Positions 11,601 through 25,348 of a stretch of 64,000 bases of DNA are shown in pieces. The stretch is taken from contig PYSS01000027.1 in the NCBI GenBank assembly GCA_003049465.1, positions 274,630-338,629 on the forward strand. The letters are read 5' to 3'. This DNA is from Magnaporthiopsis rhizophila. Taxonomy: Eukaryota; Ascomycota; Sordariomycetes; Magnaporthales; Magnaporthaceae. The first letter of the stretch is position 1. Each line of letters opens with the position of its first letter. Below the pieces are notes generated by a model, which was given only the letters and a program-made list of their open reading frames with translations, searched no databases and had not been told where the DNA came from. The translations under genes and the position numbers were made by a program.

Positions 11601-12529
11601 CGAGACTCGCGCGTGCACTGCATGGGACTCGAGATGAGAAGACAGGCTAGTTGCTCCTTCCATCTGCCTTGCATCACTCTCGTGCTGCGCAGCGAAAAGG
11701 GCCGGCTACATGGCCACTTTGCCGTTTATAGCCCTCGCCACCACTCTCCCCAGTTGCAGTCCGACGACGGGCGTGTGGGGTAAGCGATTCGGCAGCCGAG
11801 GCCGTGTAATAAACGCTTGAGTGCCAGACAGCCTGATAGCAAGGGATAATGGCCGGGAAGACGTGCTGGCCGTCACACTGCAGCTGGCCAGCGACTTGAT
11901 TGCAAAACTGGGCCCTTCTACCGGCCTCGCGTCCTTGCGGCGCACCTGCGAGGGCTAAGAATACATAACCGAAGGCTTGGCGGAGGCAAAAGGCTGTGTA
12001 AACGCTGAGAAAGCACGCGCACCTCGCTAAAGATGCTATTGCCAGACTGCCCTCGCGAGGCTGGAAAGACAAACGCTCGCTATTCCAGAATTGGAGATGT
12101 CGAGTTGGAGAAGAAAAAAAAGGGCCGAGGCTCGAGGAACCAGGGATTTCCGCGGCCAGGTCAGCAGAGACCGGAGAGCGGGGCGGAGAAAGGAGGGGCA
12201 TGGATAGACGGGAAGGACTAAAGACTGGAGGGGCAGCGTGGGCAGCCAGCGGACCAACCGCCGGCGGGGAGTACCTGACTTCCCAAGGCCAGGCCGGCTC
12301 CAGTTTAGATTAAGAACCACCTTGCGCGGCTGCTAGGGGCTCCAGACCACCGGCCTATCAGAGCAGGAAGGAGGAGGCTGGCAAGCTAGGGACTGGTCTT
12401 TGCGGGCCGTCTGCTGGCTATTACGTGCTGAGTGACTGACCGTCTGTCTGTTTGGGTGCCAGTCTGCCTGCCTGCCTCATATTCCCACGATTTGCCGTCG
12501 ACTCCCAGGTGGTCCAACCGCTGGTAGAT

Positions 12530-12615
12530 CTCGTATCCTGGCGGAGAAAGCAGCAACAGGAAACAGCTCGTATCCTGGCGGAGAAAGCAGCAACAGGAAA
12601 CAGCTCGTATCCTGG
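12530..12615. repeat. 37-bp tandem repeat, two copies plus a partial third
   Basis: The unit starts with CTCGTATCCTGG and repeats with a 37-base period at 12531, 12568 and 12605. The third copy breaks off after about 11 bases. No coding role is apparent. Confidence 0.85.
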
Positions 12616-15600
12616 AAGGCAACGTGGAGAATAGCAACAGCGGGAAACGACGAGCAAGTCTAGATCCCCGTCGGTAGTATTGATCCGCCTAGATAGGTAG
12701 GTAGTTGAGTAGGTATCCCGAATCTCACAGGTTTTTTAGTTCCATTCCGGGCTGGAACCTGAAAAAAAGGTAGCACAGGTGGCGGGCAGAAGGAAAGGCA
12801 GGGTCTCATTCAGACCGACCGAGATGACGGCCACGTCCCGAGTACCATGATTGGCGCTTGGCAGGCATGGACGGAAAGAAGAGCGCGCAGCTTGACCTTT
12901 GTGGGGAGTAGCATGGACTGCAGCAGAAGAATGGACGGCTGCTCGATTGGATCCGAGGGGGAAAGCAGAACACCTGGGGTTGCTGCAATGTGAGAGGTGG
13001 CGGGCGTCGCAGTCCGCTTTTGGCGTCGTGGTGGGCCGGCATTCTGCAGGCTTGATATTAGCACAGGTCAATTTTAGAAGGCGTTTAATCAATATATCCG
13101 CTGCTCGTCACTCGCCACCAGACTTTTGCGCCCAAAGGTCAAGAGCTGGGGAAGCCAGAAGAGTTTTTCTTCTCTCGTACGTAGGTGTGCGTGAGTATCT
13201 GGACCGGCCGGATACCCCGGACTCCCAGCCGACGTCACATGGGGTTAAAGCCTAGGCCGGAACCTCACTCTGGCGATTCTTGGTTGAGAGGGTTACATGG
13301 TGTCGTCAAACGAGAAGAAGCTCAATGGCAGCAGCCAATGCGGCAGCAGGGTTGATCGCGTTGCCCTCCACCGGCTGGGGCATTGGGTTGTGCTTAGAGC
13401 CGCAGACACCCATGGACGAAGGCGGGGACCCTGATGCGGTGGTTGAGAAGGGAACTTTGCTGCCCTGTGAGCGGCAAGGCAAGCATGTCCACGCAGACAT
13501 GAGAAAAAAAGAGCTCTGGGGTTTGTGGGGAGATCGACAACAACTGCTGTCGAAGGGTCAAGCGAAGGGAACCTCGTGGCCCAGAGCGGTCAAACTGGCG
13601 AGGCCTGAGATTGTGGGGAAGGTTCCTTGCGCTTTGGCATATGCAAGCCCGGCAGGTATGGCCTTGCCTGCGTAGAGGAGTTGTCCGAGAAGGGATTAGG
13701 TAGCAGACGAAAGTGGCATTACGAGCGTCGTCGATGCAGAACAGACAAGAAAAAAAAGTCGAAAGGCGACCGCGTTGGGTCGAGTCGAGTCCCATTTGGA
13801 GCAAAAAGCGGGGAACCCCTGCTAGCCGCTGCTCGCGACCAAACTTGCGGGGCAGTCAAGCGAAAACGCGACATTGATTGGCCACGGCTGATTTGAAAGA
13901 CCCACTCGTGGCTCTCCCATGGGTCGCGCCTTTTTCTTTTTCTTCAAGGCTCGCACTCCACACTCGCCAACGCGAGCAGACGTGCCTGATCTTCGCTCCC
14001 TGCCCTGTCCCTGCTCCCCCGCCTTTCCATCTCCATCTGCCCTTCTCACCCCACCTGGCCCGGCTCGATCGCTGCTGGCAGTCCTCTGCCGAAAATGGAT
14101 CACTGGACCAAAACATGCGCTGGTGGTCGGCTTTGCATCCGTCCCACGCCCTCCTCCCATTTCCCTACCCCTGCTCCTGCCCCTGGCGCCCTGACTCTCT
14201 GCCCGCCTTACGTGCACTAGAACCACCCCCGGGCCGATTTGGTTTCTCCCTCTGCGCCATGGACAAGGACGACGGACACCAACGGGCCTGCTTGCCTCGA
14301 CCTGGGGTGGGTCACCAGACACACCCCCTCCCTCCCTCGGCTAAGAACCTGCATCTATGCCTGCGGTACTTTGTGTCCCCAGGGGTGTGACTCTCGAGTA
14401 CGTGCCGGCTGTCGTCGAGGTACCTTGGCCAGTACAAGCCCAGTCCTCCGGTGGCGCTTCCCACACCTTGTGGCCGCGGCTGCTGGTACCTTGCCTCGCA
14501 CATCCCTCGCCCTCCCCACGCTGAAACCAGCCACAGTCGGGAAGGGAAAATTTAGTGCCAGGTGCACTCAATGGTATTTCCTCACCGGCCTTATTTCCTT
14601 CTGCCGCCCTGGGGAAGTGGGCTGTGCGACACCACTCTGCACCGCTCCCACATGACCACCCCACGACAACCAAAGAAACCAAATTTTCCCAGTCCCAACA
14701 TCTTCGGCCCAAAAGGTCGCACCGTCCGGGGAGGCCATGGCCGCCATGCTGGCAGAACCGAGGAGGGGAGGGCGGTACCACACTCACCACTTCCCGCCCG
14801 CAAAGTACCTCGGATCCTCTGTCAGAGGATCATGGTGGAACGCACGTCCAACCTCGCTGCCGGAACTGGCTGTGCGGCCACGCTTGTGCTGCTCCTTTGC
14901 ATCCCGTTTTGTGATTTCATCTCTTTCTCACGACTGACAGGCCGTTTATGGCGCGTCTTGAGCTTCGTCCTCGTCCTTTTGTTCTACGGCTTCAAGGATG
15001 GTCCATGCGTGGCAGGCTCTACTGCCCATGACCACTGGGTGAGTTTGGATATTTTCTCGAATATACCCCAATCATTCCTGGCAGGAAGCCAGCCAAGGTA
15101 CATGCTCCAAACCCAAAGCGCCATGCCCTAGGGGCGTGTGGCTTTTCTTTGTACCGTGCGTTGCCGGCTCGCCGCTCCCCGCAAAGATTCCCGTGGCCGT
15201 GCGAACTGGACACCCCGCTGGGCTACGAGCGAGCCACTCCCTGCTCACAGAAAGGTACCTCCACCTGGCGTGAAACCTCCTAACTCCCCTTCCTGCTCCT
15301 TCTAGACTAAGCCGTTGATGGTTTTCGCCATACTTCCTTCCTGTCTTGTATCTGGCGGGCTGAGAGGCTGCTGACTGCCAGACTGCCTCCTCCGTCCAAG
15401 GCTCCCAGCCCGCTCGGCCCGCCGGGTGTCTCGCAGCCTCCATGTCCAAGGCGGATGGCCAGCTCGGAGGGCTGGACGGACGCGGCATGAACAGCCGGGG
15501 GCCTCTCAGCGCCCCGTCATACCCCAGTTCCATATACCTCAACCTCAACGGCCTTGGCCACCCGGGGTCCTCCATCTTGGCCTTGCAGTCCTTACTATAA

Positions 15601-16069
15601 AGGGGCTTCTATCACTGCTCCGAATTTTCGCCCCATACCTTGGGTCTTATACCCTCCTTGATGTCCGTCCGTCCCCACACAGAAAGCAACCCATCCACTA
15701 CCACCCCTGGCACGCTAGTCCGGTGCACGCTGCTCCCCACTCGCTTTTTTGTAGTAAACTCCAAATGTCCAAATGCACGCAATGTAGATATATAAATCTT
15801 CATCTGCTCCCCGTCGTCGGTCTCGGCCAAACCCTTCTCCCCACATCCGATCCCCAGACTTCACCTTCAGGATATCCCTTCTTGACAGCCACTCTTCAGA
15901 CTGGCCAGCACATAAGAGCTGTATACCCTCACTCCTGCCGCCACATCTTTCCAGCCCTTACAAGCCCTTGGCCCATCCTCCACCTTGATCCCACAGTAGC
16001 AGACTATATGCGCTCATAACCACTTGTTCCCCAAACTCTTCCTCTCTTGATACCCCCATCCTAGCCATC

Positions 16070-18454
16070 ATGGCTCCAGCAATCCCTGTCCCAACTCAAG
16101 GGGGCATGTTCCACACCTTCCAAGGCGTGACTCCACGGAAGCCGTCGACGGACTCTCAGGGGAGTCCCAAGACGGGCGGAACCAACACTGCCAAGCGCAT
16201 CACCACTCCCCACGCTTGCGCCGAGTGCAAGAGACGCAAGATGTGAGTATTTCCGCCCGGCTGGCAGTCAGTCACTCTGGCTGGATATCTTGCTGATGGG
16301 TCCTTTTTCCTCGTGCGCAGTCGCTGTGATGGCCAGCAGCCATGTGGCCAGTGCCTGTCGAGCAGGGCACCAAAGAGGTGCTTCTACGACAAGCACCGCC
16401 AGCGCGTCATCCCCTCGCGCAAGACCCTGGAGGCCCTGTCCCAGTCCCTGGAGGAGTGCCGCTCCATCCTCAAGAGGTTATACCCAGGCCACGAGGTGCA
16501 GGCACTCCTGCCTCTCTCCCGCATGGAGCTTCTCAGTCTTCTCGATCGCCCCGTGCTTGACACCTCGGTCAGTGCGCTGCCGTCACCACCACTCAACACC
16601 TCGCCACTCAACGACGACCTCCAGTCACCGCTCTGCCTCAAGTCGGACCACAGCCTTTCCGGCCTGGAGCAGATTCCGGCCAGGGACATCGAGTGGGACG
16701 AAGAGCGCAGGGGAAGAGACCCCATCCCGGTTGAGGCCGACGACGTAAACGCCCTCTCCCTCTCTGTAGATCGCCAGGCGTCGTACCTTGGCGCCTCGTC
16801 CATCAAGGCCGCTCTGATGGTGATGCTCAAGGTGCAGCCCGCACTCCGAAACACACTCTCGGCACCACTCAGCAGCTCCGAGATGCCACACAACTACCCG
16901 CCGGTCAAGCAACAAAAGACGGGCACTCAGAAGGATCCACAGAGGGTCCCGTGGTCGTGGAAGGGCCAGACTCTGATCGACGCCTTCTTCAAGCGCATCC
17001 ACGTCTTCATCCCCATGCTCGACGAGACCACCTTCCGTGCCGACTACCTCGAGGGGCAGCGGTTCGACGCGCCCTGGCTGGCGCTGCTCAACATGGTCTT
17101 TGCCATGGGAAGCATCGCGGCCATGAAGTCGGACGACTACAACCACGTCAACTACTACAACCGCGCCATGGAGCACCTCCCCATGGACGCTTTTGGCAGC
17201 AGCCACATCGAGACGGTCCAGGCTCTCGCGCTTCTGGGCGGCTACTACCTCCACTACATCAACCGCCCCAACATGGCCAACGCCATGCTTGGGGCCGCCA
17301 TCAGGATGGCGAGCGCGCTGGGTCTCCACCGCGAAAGCCTGACACAGGGCGCCGGCGACCTTGTGACGGTCGAGACGCGCCGGCGCACCTGGTGGGCCCT
17401 CTTCTGTCTCGACACGTGGGCCACCACCACCATGGGCCGGCCGTCTTTTGGCCGCTGGGGCCCCGCCATCAACATCAGGATGCCCGAGTTTGGCATCAAC
17501 GCCGGACGCGACTCGTCACACCACGCAGGGATCCTGCCCATGATTGAGAACATCAAGTTCTGCAAGATCGCGACGCAAATCCAAGACATGCTGGCTATCT
17601 CCCCCCTGCTCCGTGTCGACGACCGTTGCCACCTGGACGCCACCCTCGTTAACTGGTACACCAACATGCCCTGGCTGCTGCGCACTACAGACCCCTGCGC
17701 CGAGCCGCTGTACATTGCCCGCTGCATCATGAAGTGGCGCTACCAGAACCTCCGCATGCTCCTGCACAGGCCAGTGCTGCTGAGTCTGGCCTCGAGCGGC
17801 TCCACGCACGCTACCGAGCACGACATTGCTGCAATCGAGACGTGCCGAGAGCTCGCCAAGCAGACCATCGAGGACATTGCGCGCGAGTGGACGCGCAACC
17901 AGATGTCGGGCTGGAACGCCGTGTGGTTCCTGTACCAGGCGGCCATGATCCCGCTCGTGTCCATCTTCTGGCAATGGAACAGCCCGCGGCTGTCCGAGTG
18001 GCACAAGCAGATCGAGACCATCCTCGACCTGCTGGAGGCCATGGAGGACTGGTCCCTGGCGGCCCGGCGGAGCCGCGAGGTCGTCTGGCGCATGTACGAG
18101 GCCTCGAGGTCGCCGGCTCTCGCCGGCCACCGCCGCCCAGAGAGCCCCGCCGGATCCATCCACGTGGCGACGAGCATGAGCCCGGAGCAGACGCACACGC
18201 TCCTCATTGGGAGCGACACGTCGGAGCTCCACATGTCTCCCATCGGGCTGGAGCCCGAGGGCATGAGCGTCATGGGCATGCTGGAGCAGGGCCTGTGGGA
18301 CCTGGACGGCATGCACTGGGGCGGCCACCAGGACGAGTTTGAGTTCTCTCCCTACGGCGCCATCCACGAGAGCATGATGCACATGGACTACGGCCTGATG
18401 GGAAACCACCCGACCTCGGCCGGCCTGGAGAGCGGATTTCCCTATGTTCACTAA
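16070..18454 (+). CDS. Zn2Cys6 fungal transcription factor
   Basis: Two exons (16070-16242, 16321-18454) encode 768 residues. The 78-nt intron splits the zinc cluster, which reads C50-x2-C53-x6-C60-x5-C66-x2-C69-x8-C78 with the basic run KRRK before C60. A short coiled-coil-like linker follows (LEALSQSLEECRSILKRLYP). The fungal-specific regulatory domain begins near residue 278 (DAFFKRIHVFIPML) and includes RRRTWWALFCLDTW near residue 412. The C-terminus is acidic and rich in Met and Gly. The protein should be nuclear and bind CGG-type sites. From memory the zinc cluster plus linker resembles CLR-1/ClrA-type regulators of cellulose use, but I cannot confirm this. It stands alone in a 19-kb gene-poor stretch with a long pyrimidine-rich leader, which suggests heavy regulation. 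Confidence 0.9.
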
Positions 18455-21400
18455 TCCACTCTCATGTTTCACTCTAAGGGGCACGGGAAAATCGGTACAG
18501 GAAAAAAAAACCAAACGTACGGTTGACAACAAAAACAGGGGTGCTACCTACCCCATGATGATGGTTTACATGATTTCTTTGTCTCAGATCCTCCAATCGC
18601 ATCTCTCACGGTCTCCTTGTTTTCTTTGTTTCCTTTTTTCTTCTTCCCCTTTCGTTTCCAGCTTCTTCCCTCTTTTTCTTTCCACCCTGGAGGTCACCTT
18701 CCTTGTCAGGGGTGTCTGTCGAACAACCACAACAGCCACCCAGACGAGAAAAGGTGGTGTGGGGTTGTGGCGGCAGAAGACAACAGCCGCCGGTACTTGG
18801 GGGTGTGTGGGGAAGACCCCACCCCCTTTTTTTTTTTTTTTTTTTTTTGGAGAACAGGGTCCTTCCTCCTAGGCGGCGACGCCGTGGTGGACGGGAAAAT
18901 ATCAGCGCTACTGCGAGGGCGCTACGCATCGGAGATATCCTCAAACAGTTCCTTGCGGTGTCTTTTCCTATTTCTCTTCTTCATTGTCTGTCTGCTTGTC
19001 GGTGGGGGAGCCTGGTCTCAGGGGCTTTTGCGGTCTCTTTTTGGGTTCGGCAATGGGCTGATTTTTCCTTGTACTTGATTCGACTTTCCTTTCTATTTCT
19101 TGCAAGTATACCCGAAATGAGCCACGTTGGGCAGATTGAGGATTAATGACCGAGACGCGTCATGCTACACACCCATTCAATGATACCAGCCTTCTATTCT
19201 ATCGTGCTACTTCTTTTTCCCTCATAGAAGAACAGAGAGAAAATAACCACGTGGTCATCTGTACTTTGCAGACTTGCATCATGACCGTTTTGCCGGGCCG
19301 ACCATTCCCGCGGGTATGCTGAGGCCATTGACTGCAACACCCCACGAAAGCTGCTTTCCCCGGATACGTCACCCACCATGGCGGCTAATACGCCACAAGG
19401 CTATGCAAGTCGTGGAGGGGCGTGTACGTGCGTGTGGCAAGATCATAAGCCGAAAAGGGACAGAGGACAACGCTTCCAGCCATGGCCCAGGACCTTTTAT
19501 TCTTCCGTATCTCCGGCCGTGGAGGGTCGGCAGAACGAATGACACACCTCCGGAATCCGTGACCTAGCCTGGAATGTTTTTTCTTCCTGCCGACGTATTG
19601 CCGTTTCGCCACTCCAGTTTCTTGGGAAAATTCTCGTCTCTGGGCTCGCTTGCGCGTGTCAGAAGCGAGCGAGCGAGCACTTTCGTCATCAGAGCCCTTT
19701 TCCGGAGCCGTCTGGTAGCGACGGGGATGGGCGGTATGGGATTCCGCAGGCGCGTTTGGAGTTTGTCCGATGGCAAAAAAAAAAAAAAAAAAAAAAGTTG
19801 CCCAGGAACCCACACGGAAAATAGAAAAGTAAAAAAAAGTTCGGTTCCTGTCCTTGACAAGTACAGGCAGACTCCTTGTTGCCCAGATGCATATCAGGGG
19901 GCTATATGCGAGCTTGTTGGCTCGTCGAGTCATTGAGAAATAGAAGGGGTACCAAGACAAAGCGGTTTTTCCGTAGCGGAAAACAAAGAACAGCTCGCAC
20001 CGTTATTTCTCCTGCTCGGTTATTCCGTGACGTGCCCGGGTTTTTTTGGGTTTTTTTTTTCATGCAATGCACCTGCTCTGTTGTTTGCAGGTTTGTCATG
20101 GTGGGCGGTGTGTGATTGGGCATCGAGTGCGAGGGACAGACACACGCAAAAGTGTGGGGCTTTACCCCGGACTTCCTTGCTTCCATGCTCAATCCTTCGT
20201 CCGCTGGATCGGGTGTACCGATGGGGGTGAGACATCTCGATGCGGACGGCCATGGGCTCCAGGGTTCGCCGTGTGTTTTTCCCCATCCTGGGGCCCAGGA
20301 GCGGTTTCCCCATGACTGCCGCTGGAGAACAAGACCGGGACGCCGGCCCTGAACGGCCCAAGGGAACAAGTCACATTGCCCCTCCAGCGTCGCTCTCGGC
20401 TGTGGCTGGCGTGTGCTCGGGCCTAGTCTTTTGTCCCTCCTCGCCTGTGGCTGTCCTCTTATTCGCTAATAGCAGCTGCAACTCATGCTGCGAGACGGCT
20501 GCCGGTGCTGGACTGAGCCAGACTTGAAGCAATCTAATGAGGGAAGCACAGTCCCGAGTCTATTACATATCAAGCGGAGTTCTGTTTGAATGTGCCGTGC
20601 CGTGTCTTGACGCGTCTGTGTGTGTAAAAGCCCGATGTCGTTGTCAGATGCGGAGAAGCTGCAGAGAGAAAAGGAAAAAAAAAAAAAAAAAAAAAAAAAG
20701 CGAGGCAGAGAGGGGTACTCGAACCAAAGTACCAGTTGGGGAGAGGTACCCAGCCAAGGTACAAGGTGGGGGAACCGAGTAAAAGCCCCACCCGTCCCTC
20801 TCCAGGGGGCCCTCCCGTGGGTGGTTCCCCCAGTTCAGGGCCCCGCCTGATTGGACGGATGAATCCAAGCAATTGAGCCAAAATTGACGTTTTGACGCAA
20901 TCTGGGTTTTCGGCCCGTAGCGAGGGCTCGAGTCTCCACAGATACCTTGTCGACTGGGTCTTCTGTATCCACCAAAAGCCAAAGCCAGCTCACAAGCATC
21001 CACCACCACCACCACCTGCTCTTCCAGACTCCTCCCCCAAAAAAGACGCGCTGCGGGTACGTACCGTCCGCACTGTCCATATTGCCTGCCTGTCTGTCTG
21101 TCTGTCTGTCTGTCCTGCACGCCCTGCTCCCCACGATGCACTGCGGGCTGGAGCGCGGAAAGGGACATCACAAGAGTTGACAACCACCACCCAACAGCCC
21201 AGCCGTCCTGCACCCCGCGCAGCAGTGTCGCCCTCGATGGTTTGGTTGAACCACAAGACGTCAAAGCGCGGATCGCGGGGAAAGCTCCCTCTCTGGCCAG
21301 GCCCCCTGGCTGACTGCGGGGATGAATTCAGGCTATTTGGCCCGCGGATTATCAGAGACGCCGGGCAAGCCGGTACTACCATCTTTAGCGCTGTGCTACC

Positions 21401-21694
21401 GAAAGAGAGAAAAAAGGGTTGCTTGTTACACACACACACACACACCACACCACACATCGTCTGCGTGTCTCAGTTGGATTGGAATATCACAAGAACAAGC
21501 AACGCACCAAGAGGAACAATGGAACGGCGGCATGGTGCGGGGAAAGCAAAACAAGAGTGGGAGAGTTACCCTGCCCTCGCCCGATGTCACGTCTTGGATC
21601 TGCAGATCAGGACATACCGAACTCTGCTGCTGACTGCTAGCAGCTTGCTACCGCTACCAGAGAGAAGGAAACCAGGGTAGAGTATATGCTTGTG

Positions 21695-21696
<2 letters not shown>

Positions 21697-21770
<74 letters not shown>

Positions 21771-21771
21771 N

Positions 21772-21849
<78 letters not shown>
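21697..21849. repeat. GA dinucleotide microsatellite with a contig join inside
   Basis: A nearly pure GA tract of about 150 bases, broken by CN at 21770-21771, then followed by four AAGC units. The true length is unknown because the N marks an unresolved join. Confidence 0.9.
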
Positions 21850-21853
<4 letters not shown>

Positions 21854-22225
21854 AAGCAAGCAAGCATCTCCCTGCTCCTCACCGTCGTTTTTCCCACGGG
21901 AGCCGGAACGGCTTTGCGGCCGTGGTCTCCACCTGCGTCGCTCTGGCGGCTACCGCTAGAGGCCCCATTTCCCGACCCGGCCGAGAGTGAAGAAGCTGGC
22001 GTGCCCTCGTTCTTACGTTATCCGCGCTACCGTACTCCCCTCTGCCCTCACAGTAGCAACAGCAGTGAGACAGATGGGCAGAGCTGCCCCGGACTTGGCT
22101 TCTCTCCACAGCAGACTTGCATCACATGTCACATCCGGCAGATGCGTTTGCTGCAGTTCGGGGAGAGAGAAACGAAGCAGCAATTGGTTTGGTTTGTGTC
22201 GACCACGTATATCGCAAATTCCCGG

Positions 22226-22230
<5 letters not shown>

Positions 22231-22271
<41 letters not shown>

Positions 22272-22273
22272 CN

Positions 22274-22303
<30 letters not shown>
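22231..22303. repeat. Poly-T tract with a contig join inside
   Basis: Forty-one T, then CN at 22272-22273, then thirty T. Length is unreliable because the assembly is broken here. Confidence 0.9.
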
Positions 22304-22306
<3 letters not shown>

Positions 22307-25300
22307 TCCCACCCACTGAGGATGAAGGCAAAATAAAAAAAGTCCGAGCCTTGAACTCTAAGAGTCATTCCGCCGCCGTACCTGCCGTCCCCGGGGAGTA
22401 GCGTCTGCGTTGTTCGTCCTCCGGGATCGATCTATTCTAGGGACGGGAAGGATTGGCAGCTCGCACTCTTGCTCTTTGCTCTTGCTCTTGCTCCAGCTCC
22501 ATTGCCGGAAGACCATGCCGCGTCACCAGCATATTCTCCCTTTCCCGTGTGTCTGTGCCTGTTTTTAACACTCGTGCTACCCTACCACGGCCATCACCAT
22601 CACCGGCTGCCCGCCGCCGCCGTAACATCGCCACTCACTGCCCCCGGACTCCAAAAAGCCCGTCAATCACGACTTCGAAACCGCGAGTTGAGGGATTCGA
22701 TTCCTGGTAGATGGGTAGGCAGAGACGGGCCGTGGCATGAGGCAGGCAAGGCGGTTGATGAGTTGTTCAGGGGCTCACTGCCGCTACCCGTTCGTTTCAA
22801 TTTACTATGCCATGCTGTGAGACGCGGCAGGCAAATGCCAAGACGTCCCCGTCAAGCGCAGCCCAGGTCAGGGCAGCTGCTTTTTCAACGGCTTTTCTTC
22901 TTCTTTCAGTTCTGTCACTATCCGCTTCGCATTGCAATCCGTCAAAATTTCTCGCCTCGACCTCGCTGCCTCCTTCTATTGGACGGCCAGGCCGCGCCGG
23001 CTACCGACCTATTCTCGGCAATATTGTGGGCCTCGTGGTTCCGCCACCAAGCAAGGACAGGGCAAGAAAAGGAAAAGGAATGGAAAGGTACCCCTAGTCC
23101 GCCAGCCAGCCACGGTCGTCACAATGGCTCGATCTTTCCTTTCCCATGATGTGATGCCGAACTCTTTTTTCGCCTGTCGCAAAGCCACACCCCCCTCCTC
23201 GTCGCTCACGCCCGAGACATCGACGAATGTGGTGGTAGCTGAACTGGGGACGCGCATCGCCGAGGAACGTGGCGCCGCAATGCCGGCTTGGTTGGGGCTG
23301 TTTCCTCTGGTTGGGTTTCTGTTTTTTTGCTAGGTTTTCTTCTTTCCCCTCTCGACTTTGTCTTGCCCCATCTTTATCTCCATCTCTATCCCCATCCTAT
23401 CCAGCCACATTTTTCTCCTCTGTGTGCCTGAATTCTTTTTCCCACCCCTCCCCACACTCTCCTCCTCTTTCTATTTACCCCACACAACTGGCACATGTAC
23501 AGAGGTTGCGGTGCAGCGTCTCTTACCAGCCGCTGCACTGCACCGTTCCACAGCGCGGCCGGCGTCTCCTGGATCATGCGCGTGTGGGTTGGCCCTTTTT
23601 TTTTTTCTTTTTTTCTCTTTCGTTATGGCCCGCTCAGGCCCCATACGTGGGTTCTGATATAGGCGTGCGTTTTGCTCTGGTCGATTTTGCATCAAGTACC
23701 CCGGTTGTAGCTCTGGTTTTGGCTCTTGTACCTTTTTTGTTCCTTGCTTTTCTCTTAGAAGAGAAATCAGGCACACCCTTGTCCGCCCGTCCGCTACGTC
23801 TTACGCCGCCCCTCGTGCCTGGCCTGGCCTAGAACTGGGGCGAAAAAAGCTTGCAACATCCCTGCCCGCAAGAGCCGATTTGGGAATCTCGCTTAGCTGC
23901 CCCTGTGCATCCCCGAGTTTCTTTTTGACCACGAGGAAGAAACGTGTTGGGTTGCTTTGTTTTTGTTGTCGTCATAGACTAACAAAAAAAGAAACGAAAC
24001 AAGCAGGGAAAACGGCATGATTTGACCGCCCCTGCAATCTTGTTTTTCTTGTGTGCTTCCAAGACGTTTCAACCGCCGCTGTCGTCCCTCCCGCAAGCAA
24101 CCACCGGCCCAGTCGATCCGGGACCGAGCCAGGTCGCATTATAGGCAGGGAAGTTGGTTAACTCGGCCCCCGCACAGAACCCGAGAAGAAAAAGTCGGCA
24201 ATTTCAACCGGCTGTACATCGGCCAAGTGCGCCTGCTCTGTTCTTGTTTCTGCGCGCCCAATTTCATGCGCATTTGTCTACAGAATCTATTGGTGGAGGG
24301 TCGCGTATCTGTGCTTGGAAACGTCCGTCTGATGTCGTTGTGGCCCAGCCAGGCCAGGGGCAAGAAAGGATAAACCACACATGGGCGCACACGTGGGTTA
24401 TAGTACCGCGTTTCTGCCCTTCTCGAACCGGGCCTTCTTTGTCGCCGGTCGAAAAAGAAAAAAAGACGCAGGAGTAGCCGGTTGGCGTTTCATGTGGCTC
24501 GCATTTGACATTGCCAGGAGAACTGGAAAAGCGAAACGGTGACGTCATGTGACCAACAAACAGCAGGATGCGTTCGTCGTTGGCGAGGTGGACACCAGAC
24601 GAACGGCATTTGCTCGCTCGCTTGGAAATCGAAACGCAAAGCAGGGCGGACGAACTGCTCGTGGGGGAGTTCGTGGAATCTCGCATCCTCATGGTCGGCT
24701 ATCGCTGGTCGTTGTGGAATCTCAGGGGCTCCAGAATAAATGTCCCCGTCGTTCTTGTCGACAGAGTTTTCCTTGTTTTCGTGCATTGAACACTTCCCTG
24801 GCACCGACCCCGCTGGTCGGAGCGCTTCGGCCGCCGGTTGCTTAATCAGCTCTGAAGCCGAGGCCGGACACGGGGGTACCTCGGCGTGTAGCACGTCGGC
24901 GATGGTGATCAGCGCGTCTCGCCGCGAAGACGACGTATACTAGCAACAACTCAGGCAATATCTCCGTGGCACACAGAGTAAAATAGTCAAAAACAACGTG
25001 TTGTCCCATCAAATCTAGTTGCCCACCATATGAGAATTCGGTAAAGACAGACAAAGGACCACATGGCAATGCCGCCCCTGTGAGTACCAGAACAGTGTGT
25101 TTTGCGAAGGAGTGTCCGTAACACTTTGGTACACGCGAACAGATAGAGCCTCCCTGATACAGCTTCCAAAGAACACCGTCCTCCTTTTCGACTATTGCAA
25201 GCGGTCAAGGTGTTAAGAATACAAGATAAGCCTATGCTGGGCCAGAGTGTCCATGATGAAAGGAGATGGGGATGAACAAAGCAACAACCCGACCAATCAC

Positions 25301-25348
25301 CCCTCCCAGACCGGCTGCTACAACGGTCTGGGCATCGCCGCCCGCCCT

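Larger units (their letters stand above)
6313..16069. other. Gene-poor region, 9.8 kb, upstream of the Zn2Cys6 regulator
   Basis: I find no reading frame here with family resemblance or convincing codon bias. The region holds T runs (7385-7401 and others), a CAG run (about 7797-7817), a TG microsatellite, a single-N contig join, and a 37-bp tandem repeat. From about 13.9 kb on, the plus strand becomes strongly pyrimidine-rich, as in long fungal 5' leaders, and this lasts up to the start codon of the regulator. A short stretch at 9240-9370 is built of repeated TGGTACT-like units. Long regulatory DNA or a long 5' UTR for the downstream regulator is an inference. Confidence 0.5.
18455..25348. 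other. Gene-poor region, 6.9 kb
   Basis: This stretch follows the regulator and shows no supported reading frame. It is dense in simple sequence: T22 at 18827-18848, A22 at 19775-19796, A25 at 20675-20699, a CTGT run at about 21088-21114, a CA run at 21427-21445, the long GA tract and the long T tract. Two single-N joins fall in these tracts. Polypyrimidine stretches at 22.4-23.6 kb look like leader or promoter DNA, but no start follows them. Confidence 0.5.

Noticed and set aside
17516..18532. 338-codon frame antisense to the Zn2Cys6 gene
   Set aside because: Mirror shadow of the GC-rich coding strand. The sense strand has the recognised domains.
20690..20760. TTCGA-containing segment as a possible second tRNA
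   Set aside because: No paired T stem or acceptor stem can be formed. Other TTCGA sites in the window fail likewise.
21088..21114. CTGT repeat considered as part of a CRISPR-like or satellite array
   Set aside because: Only a short tetranucleotide microsatellite, with no spacers.
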